Program-made: the position numbers and the translations under genes | Notes under the pieces: generated by a model | Database searches by the model: none | What the model saw: the letters and a program-made list of their open reading frames with translations, nothing else | Told to the model about the DNA's origin: nothing | NCBI RefSeq assembly: GCF_009695605.1 | Contig: NZ_VUNQ01000020.1 | Location: forward strand, 1 to 59,937 | From: Tissierella pigra | GTDB lineage: Bacteria; Bacillota; Clostridia; Tissierellales; Tissierellaceae | Length of the DNA stretch: 59,937 bases | Direction: 5' to 3' | Shown: positions 1 to 9,676 of the stretch, piece by piece | How the letters are laid out: every line of letters begins with the position of its first letter | How positions within the stretch are numbered: position 1 is the stretch's first letter

Positions 1-1
1 A

Positions 2-196
2 TTCTATTTCAGAACAACAGACGTAACAGGCGATATCAAATTAGAAGAAGGCGTAGAAATGGTAATGCCAGGAGATAATGCAAAATTCACAATAGAATTA
101 ATTACTCCAATAGCAATAGAAGAAGGACTAAGATTCTCAATTCGTGAAGGCGGAAGAACAGTAGGTTCAGGAGTTGTAACTAAAGTTCTTGCATAA
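2..196 (+). CDS. tuf: Elongation factor Tu, C-terminal part (partial)
   Basis: This is the last 64 codons of EF-Tu, the GTPase that delivers aminoacyl-tRNA to the ribosome. The reading frame enters from outside the window at base 2 and stops at TAA 194-196. The visible part is domain 3, with the conserved run of VTGDIKL, MVMPGDN and the end [16 protein letters not shown]. The GTPase domain lies upstream of the window. tuf directly upstream of the S10 operon (after rpsL-rpsG-fusA) is the usual order in Firmicutes. Identification is secure; the true start is not visible. Confidence 0.97.
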   Translation, partial: FYFRTTDVTGDIKLEEGVEMVMPGDNAKFTIELITPIAIEEGLRFSIREGGRTVGSGVVTKVLA

Positions 197-204
197 TTTT
201 TAGA

Positions 205-241
205 TTTAGCAGGGGTTATAAAATTTTAAGCCCCTGCTAAA
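205..241 (+). terminator. Terminator-like hairpin after tuf
   Basis: The arms TTTAGCAGGGG (205-215) and CCCCTGCTAAA (231-241) pair perfectly over 11 bp around an AT-rich loop. No long T run follows, so it may act as a weak terminator or as an mRNA 3'-end stabiliser for tuf. It separates tuf from the promoter of the S10 operon. Confidence 0.7.
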
Positions 242-292
242 TATATAAATATGTAAAAAAACAAAAAAACTAAGATATTTTGAAAAAAAGGC

Positions 293-321
293 TTGAGTTT
301 TTATTAATCATGTTATAAAAT
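293..321 (+). promoter_or_regulatory. Predicted sigma-A promoter of the S10 operon
   Basis: A -35 box TTGAGT (293-298) and a -10 box TAAAAT (316-321) are separated by 17 bases. Transcription would start near 328, giving rpsJ a leader of about 200 nt. It is the only good promoter match between tuf and rpsJ. It is called from sequence only. Confidence 0.6.
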
Positions 322-328
322 GTATTAG

Positions 329-520
329 TGTTCAAATTAAGACATTGCGATGATGCAAAAGGTGGCTGTTAAAAGCAGGGAATTTTTGCTGAGAATGTCC
401 GGTTAAAAATCGGGCGACTGGAGTTGTCATGGGTGAAAAAGTTAAAAAAAAATAACAACACACCCGGAAGTGTGTATCGGCAACCCCACGTCGCATGTAA
501 AAAAACAGCATGCGATAAAA
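329..520 (+). promoter_or_regulatory. Structured 5' leader of rpsJ (candidate r-protein leader)
   Basis: About 190 nt of comparatively GC-rich, base-pairable sequence lie between the promoter and the rpsJ ribosome binding site. Visible pairings include ACACAC/GTGTGT around 459-477, and GCATG/CATGC around 494-512 just before the GGAGGG. The leader also contains several GG/CC-rich short arms such as GTCCGG with CCGG-type partners. r-protein operons are often autoregulated through such leaders. Which protein would bind, and whether this matches a described Rfam family, cannot be decided here. Confidence 0.5.
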
Positions 521-532
521 GGAGGGAATTAA

Positions 533-850
533 ATGTCAAACAATGGTAAACAAAAAATAAGAATTAGATTAAAAGCTTATGATCATGAACTTTTAGATGC
601 ATCAGCTCAAAGAATAGTTGAAACTGCTAAAAGAACAGGTGCTACTGTATCAGGTCCAGTACCGCTACCAACTGAAAAAGAAATAATAACAATATTAAGA
701 GCTGTTCATAAGTACAAGGATTCTAGAGAGCAATTCGAGCAAAGAACTCATAAGAGATTGATCGATATCTTAAATCCAAATCAAAAAACTGTAGACTCAC
801 TTATGAAATTAAATTTACCTGCAGGGGTAGATATTGAAATAAGATCATAA
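533..850 (+). CDS. rpsJ: 30S ribosomal protein S10
   Basis: This is a 105-aa protein of the 30S head. S10 is also NusE, which forms the antitermination complex with NusB. The family pattern [14 protein letters not shown] near the N-terminus, followed by SGPVPLPT and the loop [11 protein letters not shown], is clear, and the length is normal (about 102-105). ATG 533 follows AAAGGAGGG with good spacing. It is the first gene of the S10-spc-alpha operon. The next gene, rplC, starts 53 nt later with its own ribosome binding site. Identification is certain. Confidence 0.98.
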   Translation: MSNNGKQKIRIRLKAYDHELLDASAQRIVETAKRTGATVSGPVPLPTEKEIITILRAVHKYKDSREQFEQRTHKRLIDILNPNQKTVDSLMKLNLPAGVDIEIRS

Positions 851-903
851 TTGTTTATATGATTACGTAAGTAATCCGCTGTAAGATAATAGGAGGTGCA
901 AGT

Positions 904-1530
904 ATGAAAAATATGATAGGAAAGAAGATTGGTATGACTCAAATCTTCAAAGAAGATGGATCTATTGTTCCAGTAACTGTAATTGAAGCTGGTCCATTGG
1001 TTGTTGTGCAGAAAAAAACTGTTGAAAATGATGGATATAACGCAATCCAAGTTGGATTCCAAAATATAAAAGAACAAAGAATGAATAAGCCAGCAAAAGG
1101 TCATTTTGACAAAGGGAACCTTGAATACAAAAAATACTTAAGAGAATTTAGAGTGGAAAATCCAGATGAATTTGAAATAGGTCAAGAAATAAAAGCGGAT
1201 GTATTTGAAGCGGGAGACTTAATCGATATTACTGGTACTTCTAAAGGTAAAGGAACTCAAGGTGTTATAAAAAGACATGGATTTGGTAGAGGAAGGGAAT
1301 CACATGGTTCTAAATTCCATAGAGCGCCAGGTGGTATGTCAGCAGGTACTTATCCAGGAAGAGTATTTAAAGGTCATAGAATGGCTGGAAGAATGGGTAA
1401 TGAAAGAGTAACTGTTCAAAATCTTGAAATAGTTAGAGTGGATGCTGAAAAAAATCTAATACTTATAAAAGGTGCAGTGCCAGGACCTAAAAAAGGTTTA
1501 GTAACTATAAAAGAAACGGTTAAAAAGTAA
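904..1530 (+). CDS. rplC: 50S ribosomal protein L3
   Basis: This 208-aa early-assembly protein binds the 3' region of 23S rRNA, and its long loop reaches toward the peptidyl transferase centre. The start [15 protein letters not shown] and the basic loop around residues 118-150 ([16 protein letters not shown], then [11 protein letters not shown]) are diagnostic. The ribosome binding site is AGGAGG just upstream of ATG 904. It lies between rpsJ and rplD in the standard S10-operon order. Length is typical. Confidence 0.98.
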   Translation: MKNMIGKKIGMTQIFKEDGSIVPVTVIEAGPLVVVQKKTVENDGYNAIQVGFQNIKEQRMNKPAKGHFDKGNLEYKKYLREFRVENPDEFEIGQEIKADVFEAGDLIDITGTSKGKGTQGVIKRHGFGRGRESHGSKFHRAPGGMSAGTYPGRVFKGHRMAGRMGNERVTVQNLEIVRVDAEKNLILIKGAVPGPKKGLVTIKETVKK

Positions 1531-1557
1531 TAATTAAGGCGGAAAGGAGGATGCAAA

Positions 1558-2181
1558 ATGCCTAAGGTAAAAGTTTACAACATGTTAGGAGAACAAGTAG
1601 AAGAAATCGAATTAAATGAAAATATATTTGGTATTGAAGTAAACCAACATGTAGTTTATGAAGTAGTAAAGAATCAACTTGCTAATAAGAGACAAGGAAC
1701 TCAGTCTGCTAAAACTAGAGCAGAAGTAAGAGGCGGTGGAAGAAAGCCTTGGAGACAAAAAGGTACAGGTAGAGCTCGTCAAGGAAGTATTAGAGCCCCT
1801 CATTTCTCAGGTGGTGGAGTTACATTTGCACCGAAACCAAGAGATTATAGCTATAAAGTACCTAAAAAGGTTAAAAGACTTGCAATGAAGTCAGCTTTAA
1901 CTTCAAAAGTTTTAAATAATGAGATAATAGTAATTGATGATATAAAATTTGATGCACCGAAAACTAAAGATATGGCTAATTTCTTAACTAAAATCAATGC
2001 AGATAAGAAAGCGCTAATAGTTATGGGTGAGAAAAATGATAACGTTATAAAATCAGCGAATAATATTCCAAATGTACAAACTGCTCTTGTTAATACTTTA
2101 AATGTTTATGATATATTAAAATACAATTCATTTATTATAACTAAAGATGCAGTAAGAAAAGTGGAGGAGGTGTATGCATAA
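1558..2181 (+). CDS. rplD: 50S ribosomal protein L4
   Basis: This 207-aa protein has an extended loop that lines the peptide exit tunnel. The loop is visible around residues 55-90 as [18 protein letters not shown] followed by [11 protein letters not shown]. In gamma-proteobacteria L4 represses its own operon; whether it does so here through the leader at 329-520 is unknown. The stop codon overlaps the start of rplW by one base (TAATG), implying translational coupling. A GGAGG site precedes ATG 1558. Confidence 0.98.
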   Translation: MPKVKVYNMLGEQVEEIELNENIFGIEVNQHVVYEVVKNQLANKRQGTQSAKTRAEVRGGGRKPWRQKGTGRARQGSIRAPHFSGGGVTFAPKPRDYSYKVPKKVKRLAMKSALTSKVLNNEIIVIDDIKFDAPKTKDMANFLTKINADKKALIVMGEKNDNVIKSANNIPNVQTALVNTLNVYDILKYNSFIITKDAVRKVEEVYA

Positions 2182-2474
2182 TGCGTAATCCACACGATAT
2201 TATAATTAGACCAGTAATAACTGAAAGAAGTATGGATGATATGGCATACGGTAAGTATACTTTTGTTGTTGATAAAAGAACAAACAAAGCTGAGGTTAAA
2301 AAAGCTATAGAGACTATATTCGGTGTTAAAGTTGAAAAGGTTAGTACAATGAATATGCTTGGTAAAGTAAAGAGACAAGGTGTTCATTCAGGTAAAAGAC
2401 CAGATTGGAAAAAAGCTATAGTAAAACTAACTGAAGATTCTAAGAGAATAGAGTTCTTCGAAGGAATGGAATAA
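2181..2474 (+). CDS. rplW: 50S ribosomal protein L23
   Basis: This 97-aa protein at the exit of the peptide tunnel is the docking site for trigger factor and the signal recognition particle. The pattern [14 protein letters not shown] near the N-terminus, then [19 protein letters not shown] and the basic loop after VKRQG, matches L23. The ATG overlaps the rplD stop, and the ribosome binding site GGAGGTG lies inside the end of rplD. Length is normal. Confidence 0.97.
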   Translation: MRNPHDIIIRPVITERSMDDMAYGKYTFVVDKRTNKAEVKKAIETIFGVKVEKVSTMNMLGKVKRQGVHSGKRPDWKKAIVKLTEDSKRIEFFEGME

Positions 2475-2499
2475 AAGTTTTATAGAAGGAGGGAAAACG

Positions 2500-3330
2500 A
2501 TGAGCGTTAGAAAATTTAAGGCAACTTCCCCTGCACTTAGACAAATGACAGTATCTTCTTTTGAAGAAATAACAAAAAAAGAGCCTGAAAAATCACTATT
2601 AGTGGATTTAAATAAAAGCGGTGGAAGAAACTCTCAAGGTAGAATTACTATTCGCCACAGAGGTGGTGGAGCTAAGAGAAAATATAGAATAATAGATTTT
2701 AAAAGAGATAAAGACGGAATACCAGGTCGTGTAGCAGCTATTGAATATGATCCAAATAGAACGGCTAATATAGCTTTGATAAATTATGTTGATGGTGAAA
2801 AAAGATATATTCTTGCACCTCATAACTTAAAAGTTGGAGATATGATAGAATCTGGAGAAAATGCAGATATTAAAATAGGTAATGCGATGAAATTAAAAGA
2901 TATGCCAGTTGGTACAAATGTTCATAATATTGAGTTGAAACCAGGAAAAGGTGGTCAACTTGTTAGATCAGCTGGAACATCGGCTCAATTAATGGCAAAA
3001 GAAGGTGAATTTGCACAACTTAAACTTCCATCAGGAGAATTTAGATTAATTAGAATGGAATGTCGTGCAACAATCGGTCAAGTAGGAAACATATCTCATG
3101 AGCTTATTACAATTGGTAAGGCTGGAAGATCTAGACATATGGGAATTAGACCTACTGTTAGAGGTAGTGCCATGAACCCAGTAGACCATCCACATGGTGG
3201 TGGAGAAGGTAGAGCGCCAATAGGTATGCCTGCGCCATTAACTCCATGGGGTAAACCTGCATTAGGATTAAAAACTAGAAAGAAAAATAAAAAATCAGAC
3301 AAATATATCGTGAGAAGAAGAACTAAATAG
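2500..3330 (+). CDS. rplB: 50S ribosomal protein L2
   Basis: This 276-aa protein is one of the most conserved large-subunit proteins. It is needed for subunit association and for the peptidyl transferase centre. The conserved RNA-binding [10 protein letters not shown] near residue 54 and the C-terminal [18 protein letters not shown], which holds the conserved histidine, are both present. It starts at ATG 2500 after GAAGGAGGG. The long run of open minus-strand frames opposite it is a shadow of this strongly biased gene. Confidence 0.98.
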   Translation: MSVRKFKATSPALRQMTVSSFEEITKKEPEKSLLVDLNKSGGRNSQGRITIRHRGGGAKRKYRIIDFKRDKDGIPGRVAAIEYDPNRTANIALINYVDGEKRYILAPHNLKVGDMIESGENADIKIGNAMKLKDMPVGTNVHNIELKPGKGGQLVRSAGTSAQLMAKEGEFAQLKLPSGEFRLIRMECRATIGQVGNISHELITIGKAGRSRHMGIRPTVRGSAMNPVDHPHGGGEGRAPIGMPAPLTPWGKPALGLKTRKKNKKSDKYIVRRRTK

Positions 3331-3356
3331 TTAAATATCTGAAAGGAGGAGTAATC

Positions 3357-3641
3357 ATGGGTAGATCTCTAAAAAAAGGACCATTTTGTGATGATCATCT
3401 TCTTAAAAAAATAGAAGAATTAAATAAAAGTAATGATAAAAAAGTTGTAAAAACATGGTCACGTCGTTCAACTATATTCCCGGAAATGATTGGTCACACC
3501 ATAGCAGTACATGATGGAAGAAAACATGTTCCTATATATATAACTGAAGATATGGTAGGTCACAAACTGGGTGAGTTTGTTCCAACGAGAACATTTAGAT
3601 CTCATGTTGATAAAAACGAAAGGTCATCTGGTGTAAGATAA
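3357..3641 (+). CDS. rpsS: 30S ribosomal protein S19
   Basis: This 94-aa protein of the 30S head contacts S13 and the intersubunit bridge near the A-site tRNA. The start [15 protein letters not shown] and the segment [22 protein letters not shown] are family signatures. ATG 3357 follows AAAGGAGGAG. Length matches the family (about 92-94). It lies in the standard rplB-rpsS-rplV order. Confidence 0.98.
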   Translation: MGRSLKKGPFCDDHLLKKIEELNKSNDKKVVKTWSRRSTIFPEMIGHTIAVHDGRKHVPIYITEDMVGHKLGEFVPTRTFRSHVDKNERSSGVR

Positions 3642-3661
3642 GAGAGAAGGAGGGAAATATA

Positions 3662-3997
3662 GTGGAAGCTAGAGCTATAGCCAAATATGTACGAATTTCA
3701 CCACTAAAGGTAAATTTCATATGTAAAGAAATTAGAGGCAAACAAGTAGATGAAGCTTTATCAATTTTAAGATTTACACCTAAAAAAGGTGCTAGAGTTC
3801 TTGAAAAAGTACTAACATCTGCAATTGCCAATGCTGAAAATAACTTCAATATGGATAGAGAAAATCTTTATGTGGATAATGCCTATGCAAACGATGGTCC
3901 ACATATGAAAAGATTTAGACCAAAAGCAAGAGGAATGGCTTATCCAATAATAAAGAGAAGTAGTCATATAGGAGTAGTTGTAAAAGAAAGAGACTAG
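3662..3997 (+). CDS. rplV: 50S ribosomal protein L22
   Basis: This 111-aa protein's beta-hairpin lines the exit tunnel and is a known site of macrolide resistance changes. The family core [20 protein letters not shown] is at residues 8-27. The C-terminal hairpin contains [12 protein letters not shown]-like sequence (here [16 protein letters not shown]). The start is GTG 3662 preceded by AAGGAGGG. The next gene, rpsC, begins 17 nt later. Confidence 0.97.
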   Translation: MEARAIAKYVRISPLKVNFICKEIRGKQVDEALSILRFTPKKGARVLEKVLTSAIANAENNFNMDRENLYVDNAYANDGPHMKRFRPKARGMAYPIIKRSSHIGVVVKERD

Positions 3998-4014
3998 AAA
4001 AGGAGGGATAGTTA

Positions 4015-4683
4015 ATGGGTCAAAAGGTTAACCCACATGGATTAAGGGTCGGAATAATAAAAGATTGGGATTCAAAATGGTATGCGGATAAGAAAACTTT
4101 TAATGAATACCTAGTTGAAGATAATAAAATACGTGAATATGTAAAGAAAAAATTATTTATTTCTGGTGTTTCTAAGATTGAAATCGAAAGAGCTGCTAAT
4201 AGAGTTAAAGTTACAGTTCATACTGCTAAACCTGGTATGGTTATAGGTAAAGGTGGTTCAGGAGTAGAAGAACTAAGATTAAATCTTGAGAAATTAACAA
4301 AGAAATCTGTAGTTATAAATGTTGAAGAAATAAAGGTTCCTGAGTTAGATGCTCAACTAGTGGCTGAAAACATAGCTTCTCAACTTGAAAGAAGGGTTTC
4401 ATTTAGAAGAGCAATGAAACAAGCGATTCAAAGAACAATGAGAGCTGGAGGAAAGGGAATCAAAACTGCAGTGTCAGGAAGACTTGGCGGTGCAGATATG
4501 GCTAGAACTGAAGGATATAGTGAAGGAACAATACCTCTACAAACATTAAGAGCGGACATAGATTATGGTTTTGCAGAAGCGAACACTACTTATGGTAAGC
4601 TTGGAGTAAAAGTATGGTTATATAGAGGTGAAGTTCTTCCTACTAAAAAAGAAGAAAAAGTAGAGAAATCTGTGGAAGAATAA
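4015..4683 (+). CDS. rpsC: 30S ribosomal protein S3
   Basis: This 222-aa protein at the mRNA entry channel, with S4 and S5, helps unwind mRNA. The KH type 2 RNA-binding loop [13 protein letters not shown] is at about residues 75-87. The C-terminal domain includes [31 protein letters not shown]-type sequence (only its key words are quoted). It starts at ATG 4015 after AAGGAGGG. The acidic C-terminal tail of about ten residues is typical. Confidence 0.98.
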   Translation: MGQKVNPHGLRVGIIKDWDSKWYADKKTFNEYLVEDNKIREYVKKKLFISGVSKIEIERAANRVKVTVHTAKPGMVIGKGGSGVEELRLNLEKLTKKSVVINVEEIKVPELDAQLVAENIASQLERRVSFRRAMKQAIQRTMRAGGKGIKTAVSGRLGGADMARTEGYSEGTIPLQTLRADIDYGFAEANTTYGKLGVKVWLYRGEVLPTKKEEKVEKSVEE

Positions 4684-4713
4684 TATAAATTCCGTAGGAA
4701 GGAGGAAATAAAA

Positions 4714-5157
4714 ATGTTAATGCCTAAAAGAGTAAAATATCGTAGAGTTCATAGAGGAAGAATGAAAGGTAAGGCTACTCGTGGTAATACAATTACTTAT
4801 GGAGAGTTTGGATTACAAGCTTTAGAACCAACTTGGATTACTTCCAATCAAATAGAGGCTGCTAGACGTGCTATGACAAGATACGTTAAAAGGGGCGGAA
4901 ATATTTGGATTAAGGTATTTCCAGATAAGCCAATTACTGAGAAACCTGCTGAAACACGTATGGGTTCAGGAAAAGGTTCACCAGAATATTGGGTAGCAGT
5001 TGTTAAACCGGGTAGAATTTTATTTGAAATGAGTGGAGTATCAGAAGAAGATGCTAGAGAAGCAATGAGACTAGCTGCGAATAAATTGCCAATAAAGACA
5101 AAATTCGTTACTCGTGAGGATGCAGGAGAAAAGGGTGGTGAAGCTAATGAAGATTAA
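4714..5157 (+). CDS. rplP: 50S ribosomal protein L16
   Basis: This 147-aa protein near the A site helps position aminoacyl-tRNA. The start [19 protein letters not shown] and the central pattern RVFPDKPIT-like (here [22 protein letters not shown]) identify it. An alternative ATG six bases downstream (4720) would remove two residues; the first has the better spacing to GGAGG. Its last codons overlap the start of rpmC, so the two are probably translationally coupled. Confidence 0.97.
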   Translation: MLMPKRVKYRRVHRGRMKGKATRGNTITYGEFGLQALEPTWITSNQIEAARRAMTRYVKRGGNIWIKVFPDKPITEKPAETRMGSGKGSPEYWVAVVKPGRILFEMSGVSEEDAREAMRLAANKLPIKTKFVTREDAGEKGGEANED

Positions 5158-5353
5158 AGAAGTACGCCAATTATCAGAAGCGGAATTAAATAATAAATTA
5201 TCAGAACTTAAAACTGAATTATTTAACTTAAGATTTCAATTGGCTACTGGTCAATTAGACAATCCATTAAGAATAAAAGCAGTAAGAAAAGATATAGCTC
5301 GTGTAAAAACAATAGTTAGAGAACGAGAATTAGGTATAGGAAAGGAGGTTTAA
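5147..5353 (+). CDS. rpmC: 50S ribosomal protein L29
   Basis: This 68-aa two-helix protein lies at the tunnel exit next to L23. The start is placed at ATG 5147 ([14 protein letters not shown]), which gives the normal length and is preceded by GGGTGG. An in-frame start further upstream at 5114 would add 11 residues inside rplP and is not conserved in the family. The signature [23 protein letters not shown] is visible in short pieces. It overlaps the end of rplP by 11 bases. Confidence 0.95.
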   Translation: MKIKEVRQLSEAELNNKLSELKTELFNLRFQLATGQLDNPLRIKAVRKDIARVKTIVRERELGIGKEV

Positions 5354-5359
5354 TCTTAG

Positions 5360-5614
5360 ATGGAAAGAGGAAATCGTAAGGTTAGAATAGGCAATGTTGT
5401 AAGCGACAAGATGGATAAAACTGTAGTTGTTGCTGTTGAAACTTTCGTAACACATCCTTTATATAAAAAGCAAATAAGACAAACCACTAAGTTTAAAGCT
5501 CATGATGAAAATAATGAGTGTGGAATCGGTGATGTTGTTAAAATAATGGAAACCAGACCACTTAGTAAAGATAAAAGATGGAGAGTAGTAAATATAGTAG
5601 AAAAGGCTAAATAG
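5360..5614 (+). CDS. rpsQ: 30S ribosomal protein S17
   Basis: This 84-aa OB-fold protein binds 16S rRNA early in assembly. The start [24 protein letters not shown] and the segment [20 protein letters not shown] are typical, followed by [22 protein letters not shown] 5360 follows the AAAGGAGG that also ends rpmC, only six bases from the rpmC stop. Length is normal (about 84-87). Confidence 0.97.
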   Translation: MERGNRKVRIGNVVSDKMDKTVVVAVETFVTHPLYKKQIRQTTKFKAHDENNECGIGDVVKIMETRPLSKDKRWRVVNIVEKAK

Positions 5615-5643
5615 GCTATTCAACTCAGAAGGGAGGTATTCGC

Positions 5644-6012
5644 ATGATTCAAACGGAAAGCCGTATGAGAGTAGCTGATAACTCTGGAGCAAAAGAGGTA
5701 TTGGTTATTAGAGTATTAGGTGGAACAAATAAAAAGTACGCAAGAGTTGGAGATATAGTAATTTGTACTGTAAAAACAGCAACACCTGGTGGAGTTGTTA
5801 AAAAAGGTGATGTAGTTAAAGCAGTTGTTGTAAGAACAAAACATGGTGTTAGAAGAAATGATGGCTCTTATATTAAATTCGATGATAATGCAGCTGTTAT
5901 TATAAAAGACGATAAAAACCCAGTGGGTACTCGTATATTTGGACCTGTTACAAGAGAACTTAGAAGAGGAAACTTTATGAAAATAATTTCCTTAGCACCG
6001 GAAGTACTATAG
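5644..6012 (+). CDS. rplN: 50S ribosomal protein L14
   Basis: This is a 122-aa protein of the subunit interface. The start [19 protein letters not shown], the [17 protein letters not shown] segment, and the C-terminal [13 protein letters not shown] are highly conserved and all present. The length of 122 is exactly typical. GGGAGG precedes ATG 5644. The next gene, rplX, starts 15 nt after its stop. Confidence 0.98.
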   Translation: MIQTESRMRVADNSGAKEVLVIRVLGGTNKKYARVGDIVICTVKTATPGGVVKKGDVVKAVVVRTKHGVRRNDGSYIKFDDNAAVIIKDDKNPVGTRIFGPVTRELRRGNFMKIISLAPEVL

Positions 6013-6027
6013 GAGGAGGTGTAGACT

Positions 6028-6342
6028 ATGCACGTAAAAAGTGGAGATACAGTAGTTGTTATCGCTGGAAAAGATAAAGGAAAAAAAGGAAAAGTATTAA
6101 GAGTATTTCCTAAAGATAGTAAGGTAATAGTTGAAGGCGTAAACATGCTGACAAAACATAAAAAGCCACAAGGACCTACAGCTCCAGGCGGAATAGTTAA
6201 AATGGAAGGTCCAATAGACTCATCAAATGTAATGTATTTTTGTGATAAAGACAAAAAAGCAGTAAGAGTAGGCCATAAAATATTGTCAGATGGCAAAAAG
6301 GTAAGAGTTTGTAAAAAATGTGGAGAAGCTTTAGATAAATAA
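6028..6342 (+). CDS. rplX: 50S ribosomal protein L24
   Basis: This 104-aa protein initiates 50S assembly. A KOW motif is visible at residues 5-30 (SGDTVVVIAGKDKGKKGKV). The C-terminal part has one cysteine in YFCDKD and a CKKC pair near the end, which could form a zinc knuckle, as seen in many Firmicutes L24 proteins. GGAGGAGG precedes ATG 6028. It lies in standard order between rplN and rplE. Confidence 0.97.
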   Translation: MHVKSGDTVVVIAGKDKGKKGKVLRVFPKDSKVIVEGVNMLTKHKKPQGPTAPGGIVKMEGPIDSSNVMYFCDKDKKAVRVGHKILSDGKKVRVCKKCGEALDK

Positions 6343-6368
6343 TTTAATGCAGAGAGGAGGTAATAGGA

Positions 6369-6911
6369 ATGGCTTCCAGATTAATAGAAAAGTATAATAA
6401 CGAAGTAGTAAATGCACTGATGGAAAAATTCCAATATAGCAATATAATGGAAGTGCCAAAGCTTGAAAAAGTAGTAATTAACATGGGTATCGGAGAGGCA
6501 AGAGACAACCCTAAAATACTTGAATCAGCAGTGAAAGAGTTAGAAATGATAGCGGGACAAAAACCTGTTATAACTAAGGCTAAAAAATCAATAGCAAACT
6601 TCAAACTACGTGAAGGTATGAGTGTTGGTACGAAAGTTACTCTAAGAGGAGATAGAATGTACCACTTTTTAGATAAACTTATGAATATTGCATTACCAAG
6701 AGTTAGAGACTTTAGAGGTGTAAATGCAACTTCCTTTGATGGTAGAGGCAATTATGCATTAGGAATTAAAGAACAGTTAATATTCCCTGAGATCGAATAT
6801 GATAAAGTTGAGGCTATTAGAGGTTTAGACATCATAATCGTAACTACAGCAAACACTGACGAAGAAGCGAAAGAGTTCTTAGCACTAATGGGAATGCCCT
6901 TTAAAAAGTAA
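6369..6911 (+). CDS. rplE: 50S ribosomal protein L5
   Basis: This 180-aa protein binds 5S rRNA and forms the bridge with S13. The family words [15 protein letters not shown] (residues 30-44), [14 protein letters not shown] and LPRVRDFRG are present, with the C-terminal [27 protein letters not shown] precedes ATG 6369. Length is typical (about 179-180). Confidence 0.98.
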   Translation: MASRLIEKYNNEVVNALMEKFQYSNIMEVPKLEKVVINMGIGEARDNPKILESAVKELEMIAGQKPVITKAKKSIANFKLREGMSVGTKVTLRGDRMYHFLDKLMNIALPRVRDFRGVNATSFDGRGNYALGIKEQLIFPEIEYDKVEAIRGLDIIIVTTANTDEEAKEFLALMGMPFKK

Positions 6912-6928
6912 AGAAGGAGGGAAAGTTT

Positions 6929-7114
6929 TTGGCAAAGAAATCTATGGTTGTTAAACAACAAAGAAAACAAAAGTTCAGCAGTAGAGAATATAATAGATGT
7001 AAAATATGTGGAAGACCTCATGCTTATTTAAGAAAATATGGAGTTTGCCGTATTTGTTTTAGAGAATTAGCGTATAAAGGTCAAATACCTGGAGTTAAAA
7101 AGGCGAGCTGGTAG
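6929..7114 (+). CDS. rpsN: 30S ribosomal protein S14, zinc-binding type Z
   Basis: This is a 61-aa S14 of the short zinc-binding class. The two cysteine pairs are visible as CKIC at about residues 24-27 and CRIC at about 40-43, in the context [17 protein letters not shown]. The start is TTG 6929 after GGAGGG. The zinc form is usual in Firmicutes; the zinc-free paralogue seen in some genomes is not in this window. Confidence 0.97.
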   Translation: MAKKSMVVKQQRKQKFSSREYNRCKICGRPHAYLRKYGVCRICFRELAYKGQIPGVKKASW

Positions 7115-7145
7115 TAAGAAGTATATGAAAGGAGGTAGCTAAATT

Positions 7146-7541
7146 ATGATGACAGACCCAATAGCGGATATGTTAACGAGAATAAGAAATGGAAATAATG
7201 CAAAGCATGATTCTGTTGATATTCCTGCTTCAAATATAAAGAAAGAATTAGCTCAAATCTTGTTAAGTGAAGGATTTATAAAGGGCTTTGACGTTATAGA
7301 TGATGGGAAACAAGGTATTATAAGAGTAGATTTAAAATATGGAAAACATAATGAAAAAGTTATATCTGGAATTAAAAGAATTTCTAAGCCAGGACTTAGA
7401 GTTTATGTAAAATCTGATGAAATTCCAAGAGTGTTAGGTGGTCTTGGAATAGCAATACTTTCTACTTCTAGTGGTATAATGACTGATAAAGTTGCTAGAA
7501 AAGAAGGCGTGGGCGGAGAAGTTATTTGTTACGTATGGTAA
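7146..7541 (+). CDS. rpsH: 30S ribosomal protein S8
   Basis: This 131-aa central-domain 16S rRNA binding protein is the autogenous repressor of the spc operon in E. coli. The start [14 protein letters not shown] and the C-terminal core [25 protein letters not shown] are diagnostic. Two ATGs in a row (7146 and 7149) are possible starts; both lie after AAAGGAGG. Length is normal. Confidence 0.97.
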   Translation: MMTDPIADMLTRIRNGNNAKHDSVDIPASNIKKELAQILLSEGFIKGFDVIDDGKQGIIRVDLKYGKHNEKVISGIKRISKPGLRVYVKSDEIPRVLGGLGIAILSTSSGIMTDKVARKEGVGGEVICYVW

Positions 7542-7574
7542 TAAATAACTAAATTACGTGAAGGAGGTGCACTC

Positions 7575-8114
7575 ATGTCAAGAATAGGTTTAAAACCGAT
7601 TAATATTCCAGCTGGTGTGGAAATTAAAATAAATGATAATAATATAGTTGAAGTAAAAGGTCCAAAAGGACAATTAGCTGAAAAAATAAGTTCAGATATG
7701 GAAATCAAAATAGAAGATGGTGTGCTAACAGTTGCTAGACCAACTGATAACAAAAAACATAGATCTCTACATGGTTTATCAAGAACTTTAATTTCAAACA
7801 TGATAGTAGGAGTTACAGAAGGCTATTCAAAATCTTTAGAAATCGAAGGTACTGGATATAGAGCTGCAAAACAAGGGAAGAAACTAGTACTTACTTTAGG
7901 ATATTCTCATCCAATAGAACTAGAAGATCCAGCAGGAATAGAAGTAGAAGTACCTGCTACTAACAAGATTATAGTTAAAGGTATAAATAAACAGCAGGTA
8001 GGAAACTATGCAGCTAACATAAGAGAATTTAGAAAACCTGAACCTTATAAAGGAAAAGGTATTAGATACTCTAACGAAGTGGTTAGACGTAAGGTTGGTA
8101 AGACTGGTAAGTAG
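7575..8114 (+). CDS. rplF: 50S ribosomal protein L6
   Basis: This is a 179-aa protein near the factor-binding region of the large subunit. It starts with [15 protein letters not shown], and the C-terminal signature [22 protein letters not shown] is intact. The two tandem L6 repeats are of normal size. GAAGGAGGTG precedes ATG 7575. The gap to rplR is 16 nt. Confidence 0.98.
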   Translation: MSRIGLKPINIPAGVEIKINDNNIVEVKGPKGQLAEKISSDMEIKIEDGVLTVARPTDNKKHRSLHGLSRTLISNMIVGVTEGYSKSLEIEGTGYRAAKQGKKLVLTLGYSHPIELEDPAGIEVEVPATNKIIVKGINKQQVGNYAANIREFRKPEPYKGKGIRYSNEVVRRKVGKTGK

Positions 8115-8130
8115 AAGGGAGTGAAAATAC

Positions 8131-8493
8131 GTGCTTAAAAAGATAAATAGAAATGAAAATAGAAAAGCAAGACATGAAAGAGTAAGAAAAAAAATCAATG
8201 GCACTCCTGAAAGACCAAGACTTACTGTTTATAGGAGTGGAAACCATATTTATGCTCAAATAATTGATGACTCAATAGGAAATACACTAGTTTCAGCTTC
8301 CACATTAGACAAATCTTTAAATCTTACTTCTACAAAAAACAAAGAAGCTGCAAAAAATGTTGGAGAAGCTATTGCCAAAAAAGCACTAGAAAAAGGAGTT
8401 TCTGAAGTAGTATTTGATAGAAGTGGATATATTTATCATGGAAGAGTAAAAGAACTTGCAGAAGCTGCAAGAGAAGCTGGACTTAAGTTCTAA
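8131..8493 (+). CDS. rplR: 50S ribosomal protein L18
   Basis: This 120-aa protein binds 5S rRNA with L5. The patterns [20 protein letters not shown] (residues 17-36) and [26 protein letters not shown] at the C-terminus are typical. The start is GTG 8131 with GGGAGTG upstream. Length is normal for Firmicutes. Confidence 0.97.
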   Translation: MLKKINRNENRKARHERVRKKINGTPERPRLTVYRSGNHIYAQIIDDSIGNTLVSASTLDKSLNLTSTKNKEAAKNVGEAIAKKALEKGVSEVVFDRSGYIYHGRVKELAEAAREAGLKF

Positions 8494-8510
8494 TAGAAGG
8501 AGGGGAATCA

Positions 8511-9017
8511 ATGGAACGTTCATATAAAGACGGAAGTGAATTAGAATTAAAAGAGAGAGTTGTTAGTATCAACCGTGTTACTAAAGTTGTAAAGGGTGGT
8601 AGAAACTTTAGATTTAGCGCTTTAGTAGTTGTTGGAGACGAAAATGGCAACGTTGGAGTAGGAATGGCTAAGGCATTAGAAGTACCTGAAGCTATTAGAA
8701 AAGCTATACAAGATGCTAAAAAACACATAATATCAGTTCCGCTTGTTGGAACTACAATACCACATGAAATAATTGGAGAATTTGGTGCAGGAAGAGTATT
8801 ACTTAAGCCATCTAAAGAAGGTACAGGAGTAATTGCTGGAGGAGCAGTACGTGCTGTATGTGAGTTAGCTGGTATTAGAGATATAAGAACAAAATGTTTG
8901 GGAACTAATAACCCAAGAAACGTAGTTAATGCTACAATGGCAGCGCTACAAGGATTAAAAAGAGCAGAAGATGTTGCGCGTCTAAGAGGAAAGACTGTAG
9001 AAGAAATATTAGGATAG
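8511..9017 (+). CDS. rpsE: 30S ribosomal protein S5
   Basis: This is a 168-aa protein of the decoding and mRNA entry region. The N-terminal S5 RNA-binding words [22 protein letters not shown], and the later [17 protein letters not shown], are clear. AAGGAGGGG precedes ATG 8511. The next gene, rpmD, begins 12 nt after the stop with GGGGGG as its ribosome binding site. Confidence 0.98.
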   Translation: MERSYKDGSELELKERVVSINRVTKVVKGGRNFRFSALVVVGDENGNVGVGMAKALEVPEAIRKAIQDAKKHIISVPLVGTTIPHEIIGEFGAGRVLLKPSKEGTGVIAGGAVRAVCELAGIRDIRTKCLGTNNPRNVVNATMAALQGLKRAEDVARLRGKTVEEILG

Positions 9018-9029
9018 GGGGGATTTAAA

Positions 9030-9206
9030 GTGACTATGATCAAAATTAAATTGGTTAAAAGCCCTATCGGCAAACCTGAAACTCACAGAAGAACCATAGA
9101 GGCTCTTGGATTAAGAAAAATTGGTCAGGTAGTGGAAAAGAATGATACCCCTCAAATAAGAGGTATGATACATCAAGTAGACTACATGGTTGAAATAGTA
9201 GATTAA
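9030..9206 (+). CDS. rpmD: 50S ribosomal protein L30
   Basis: A 58-codon gene starts at GTG 9030 and stops at TAA 9204-9206. The protein begins [17 protein letters not shown] and contains [20 protein letters not shown], the L30 signature. An internal ATG at 9036 would give 56 residues, so the first two residues are uncertain. It lies between rpsE and rplO as expected. L30 is a small non-essential large-subunit protein in many bacteria. Confidence 0.95.
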   Translation: MTMIKIKLVKSPIGKPETHRRTIEALGLRKIGQVVEKNDTPQIRGMIHQVDYMVEIVD

Positions 9207-9226
9207 GCAAAGAAGGAGGTGTACCT

Positions 9227-9676
9227 ATGAAACTAAATGATTTAAGACCAAATGCTGGTGGAGGAAGTAAACCTAAGAAGAGACTTGGTAGAGGTATCGG
9301 TTCTGGTCTTGGTAAAACTTCTGGTAAAGGACATAAAGGTCAAAATGCAAGATCAGGCGGTGGAGTTAGACCAGGCTTTGAAGGTGGTCAAATGCCACTA
9401 TTTAGAAGAATTCCAAAGCGTGGATTTACTAATATATTTGCAAAAGAATATGCTATAGTAAATATTGAAGAACTAAATAGATTTGAAGAAAACACAGTTG
9501 TTACTCCTGAGCTTTTATTTAGTGAAGGAATAGTTAAAAAAGGTAAAGCAAAAGATGGAGTTAAGATACTTGGAGACGGAGAAATTAGCATCAAACTTAC
9601 TGTACAGGCACAAAAATTTAGTAAAACTGCCGCTGAGAAGATTGAAGCTGCAGGAGGAAAGGTAGAGGTGATATAA
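9227..9676 (+). CDS. rplO: 50S ribosomal protein L15
   Basis: This is a 149-aa late-assembly protein. The glycine-rich basic N-terminus ([22 protein letters not shown] in pieces, residues 18-40) and [23 protein letters not shown] are diagnostic. GAAGGAGGTG precedes ATG 9227. Its stop codon is followed directly by the secY start, so the two are likely coupled in translation. Confidence 0.98.
   Translation: MKLNDLRPNAGGGSKPKKRLGRGIGSGLGKTSGKGHKGQNARSGGGVRPGFEGGQMPLFRRIPKRGFTNIFAKEYAIVNIEELNRFEENTVVTPELLFSEGIVKKGKAKDGVKILGDGEISIKLTVQAQKFSKTAAEKIEAAGGKVEVI

Noticed and set aside
3096-3302. Open frame of 68 codons opposite rplB
   Set aside because: It is a minus-strand shadow of a codon-biased r-protein gene, with no ribosome binding site. 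The same reason applies to the other antisense frames across 781-18,451.
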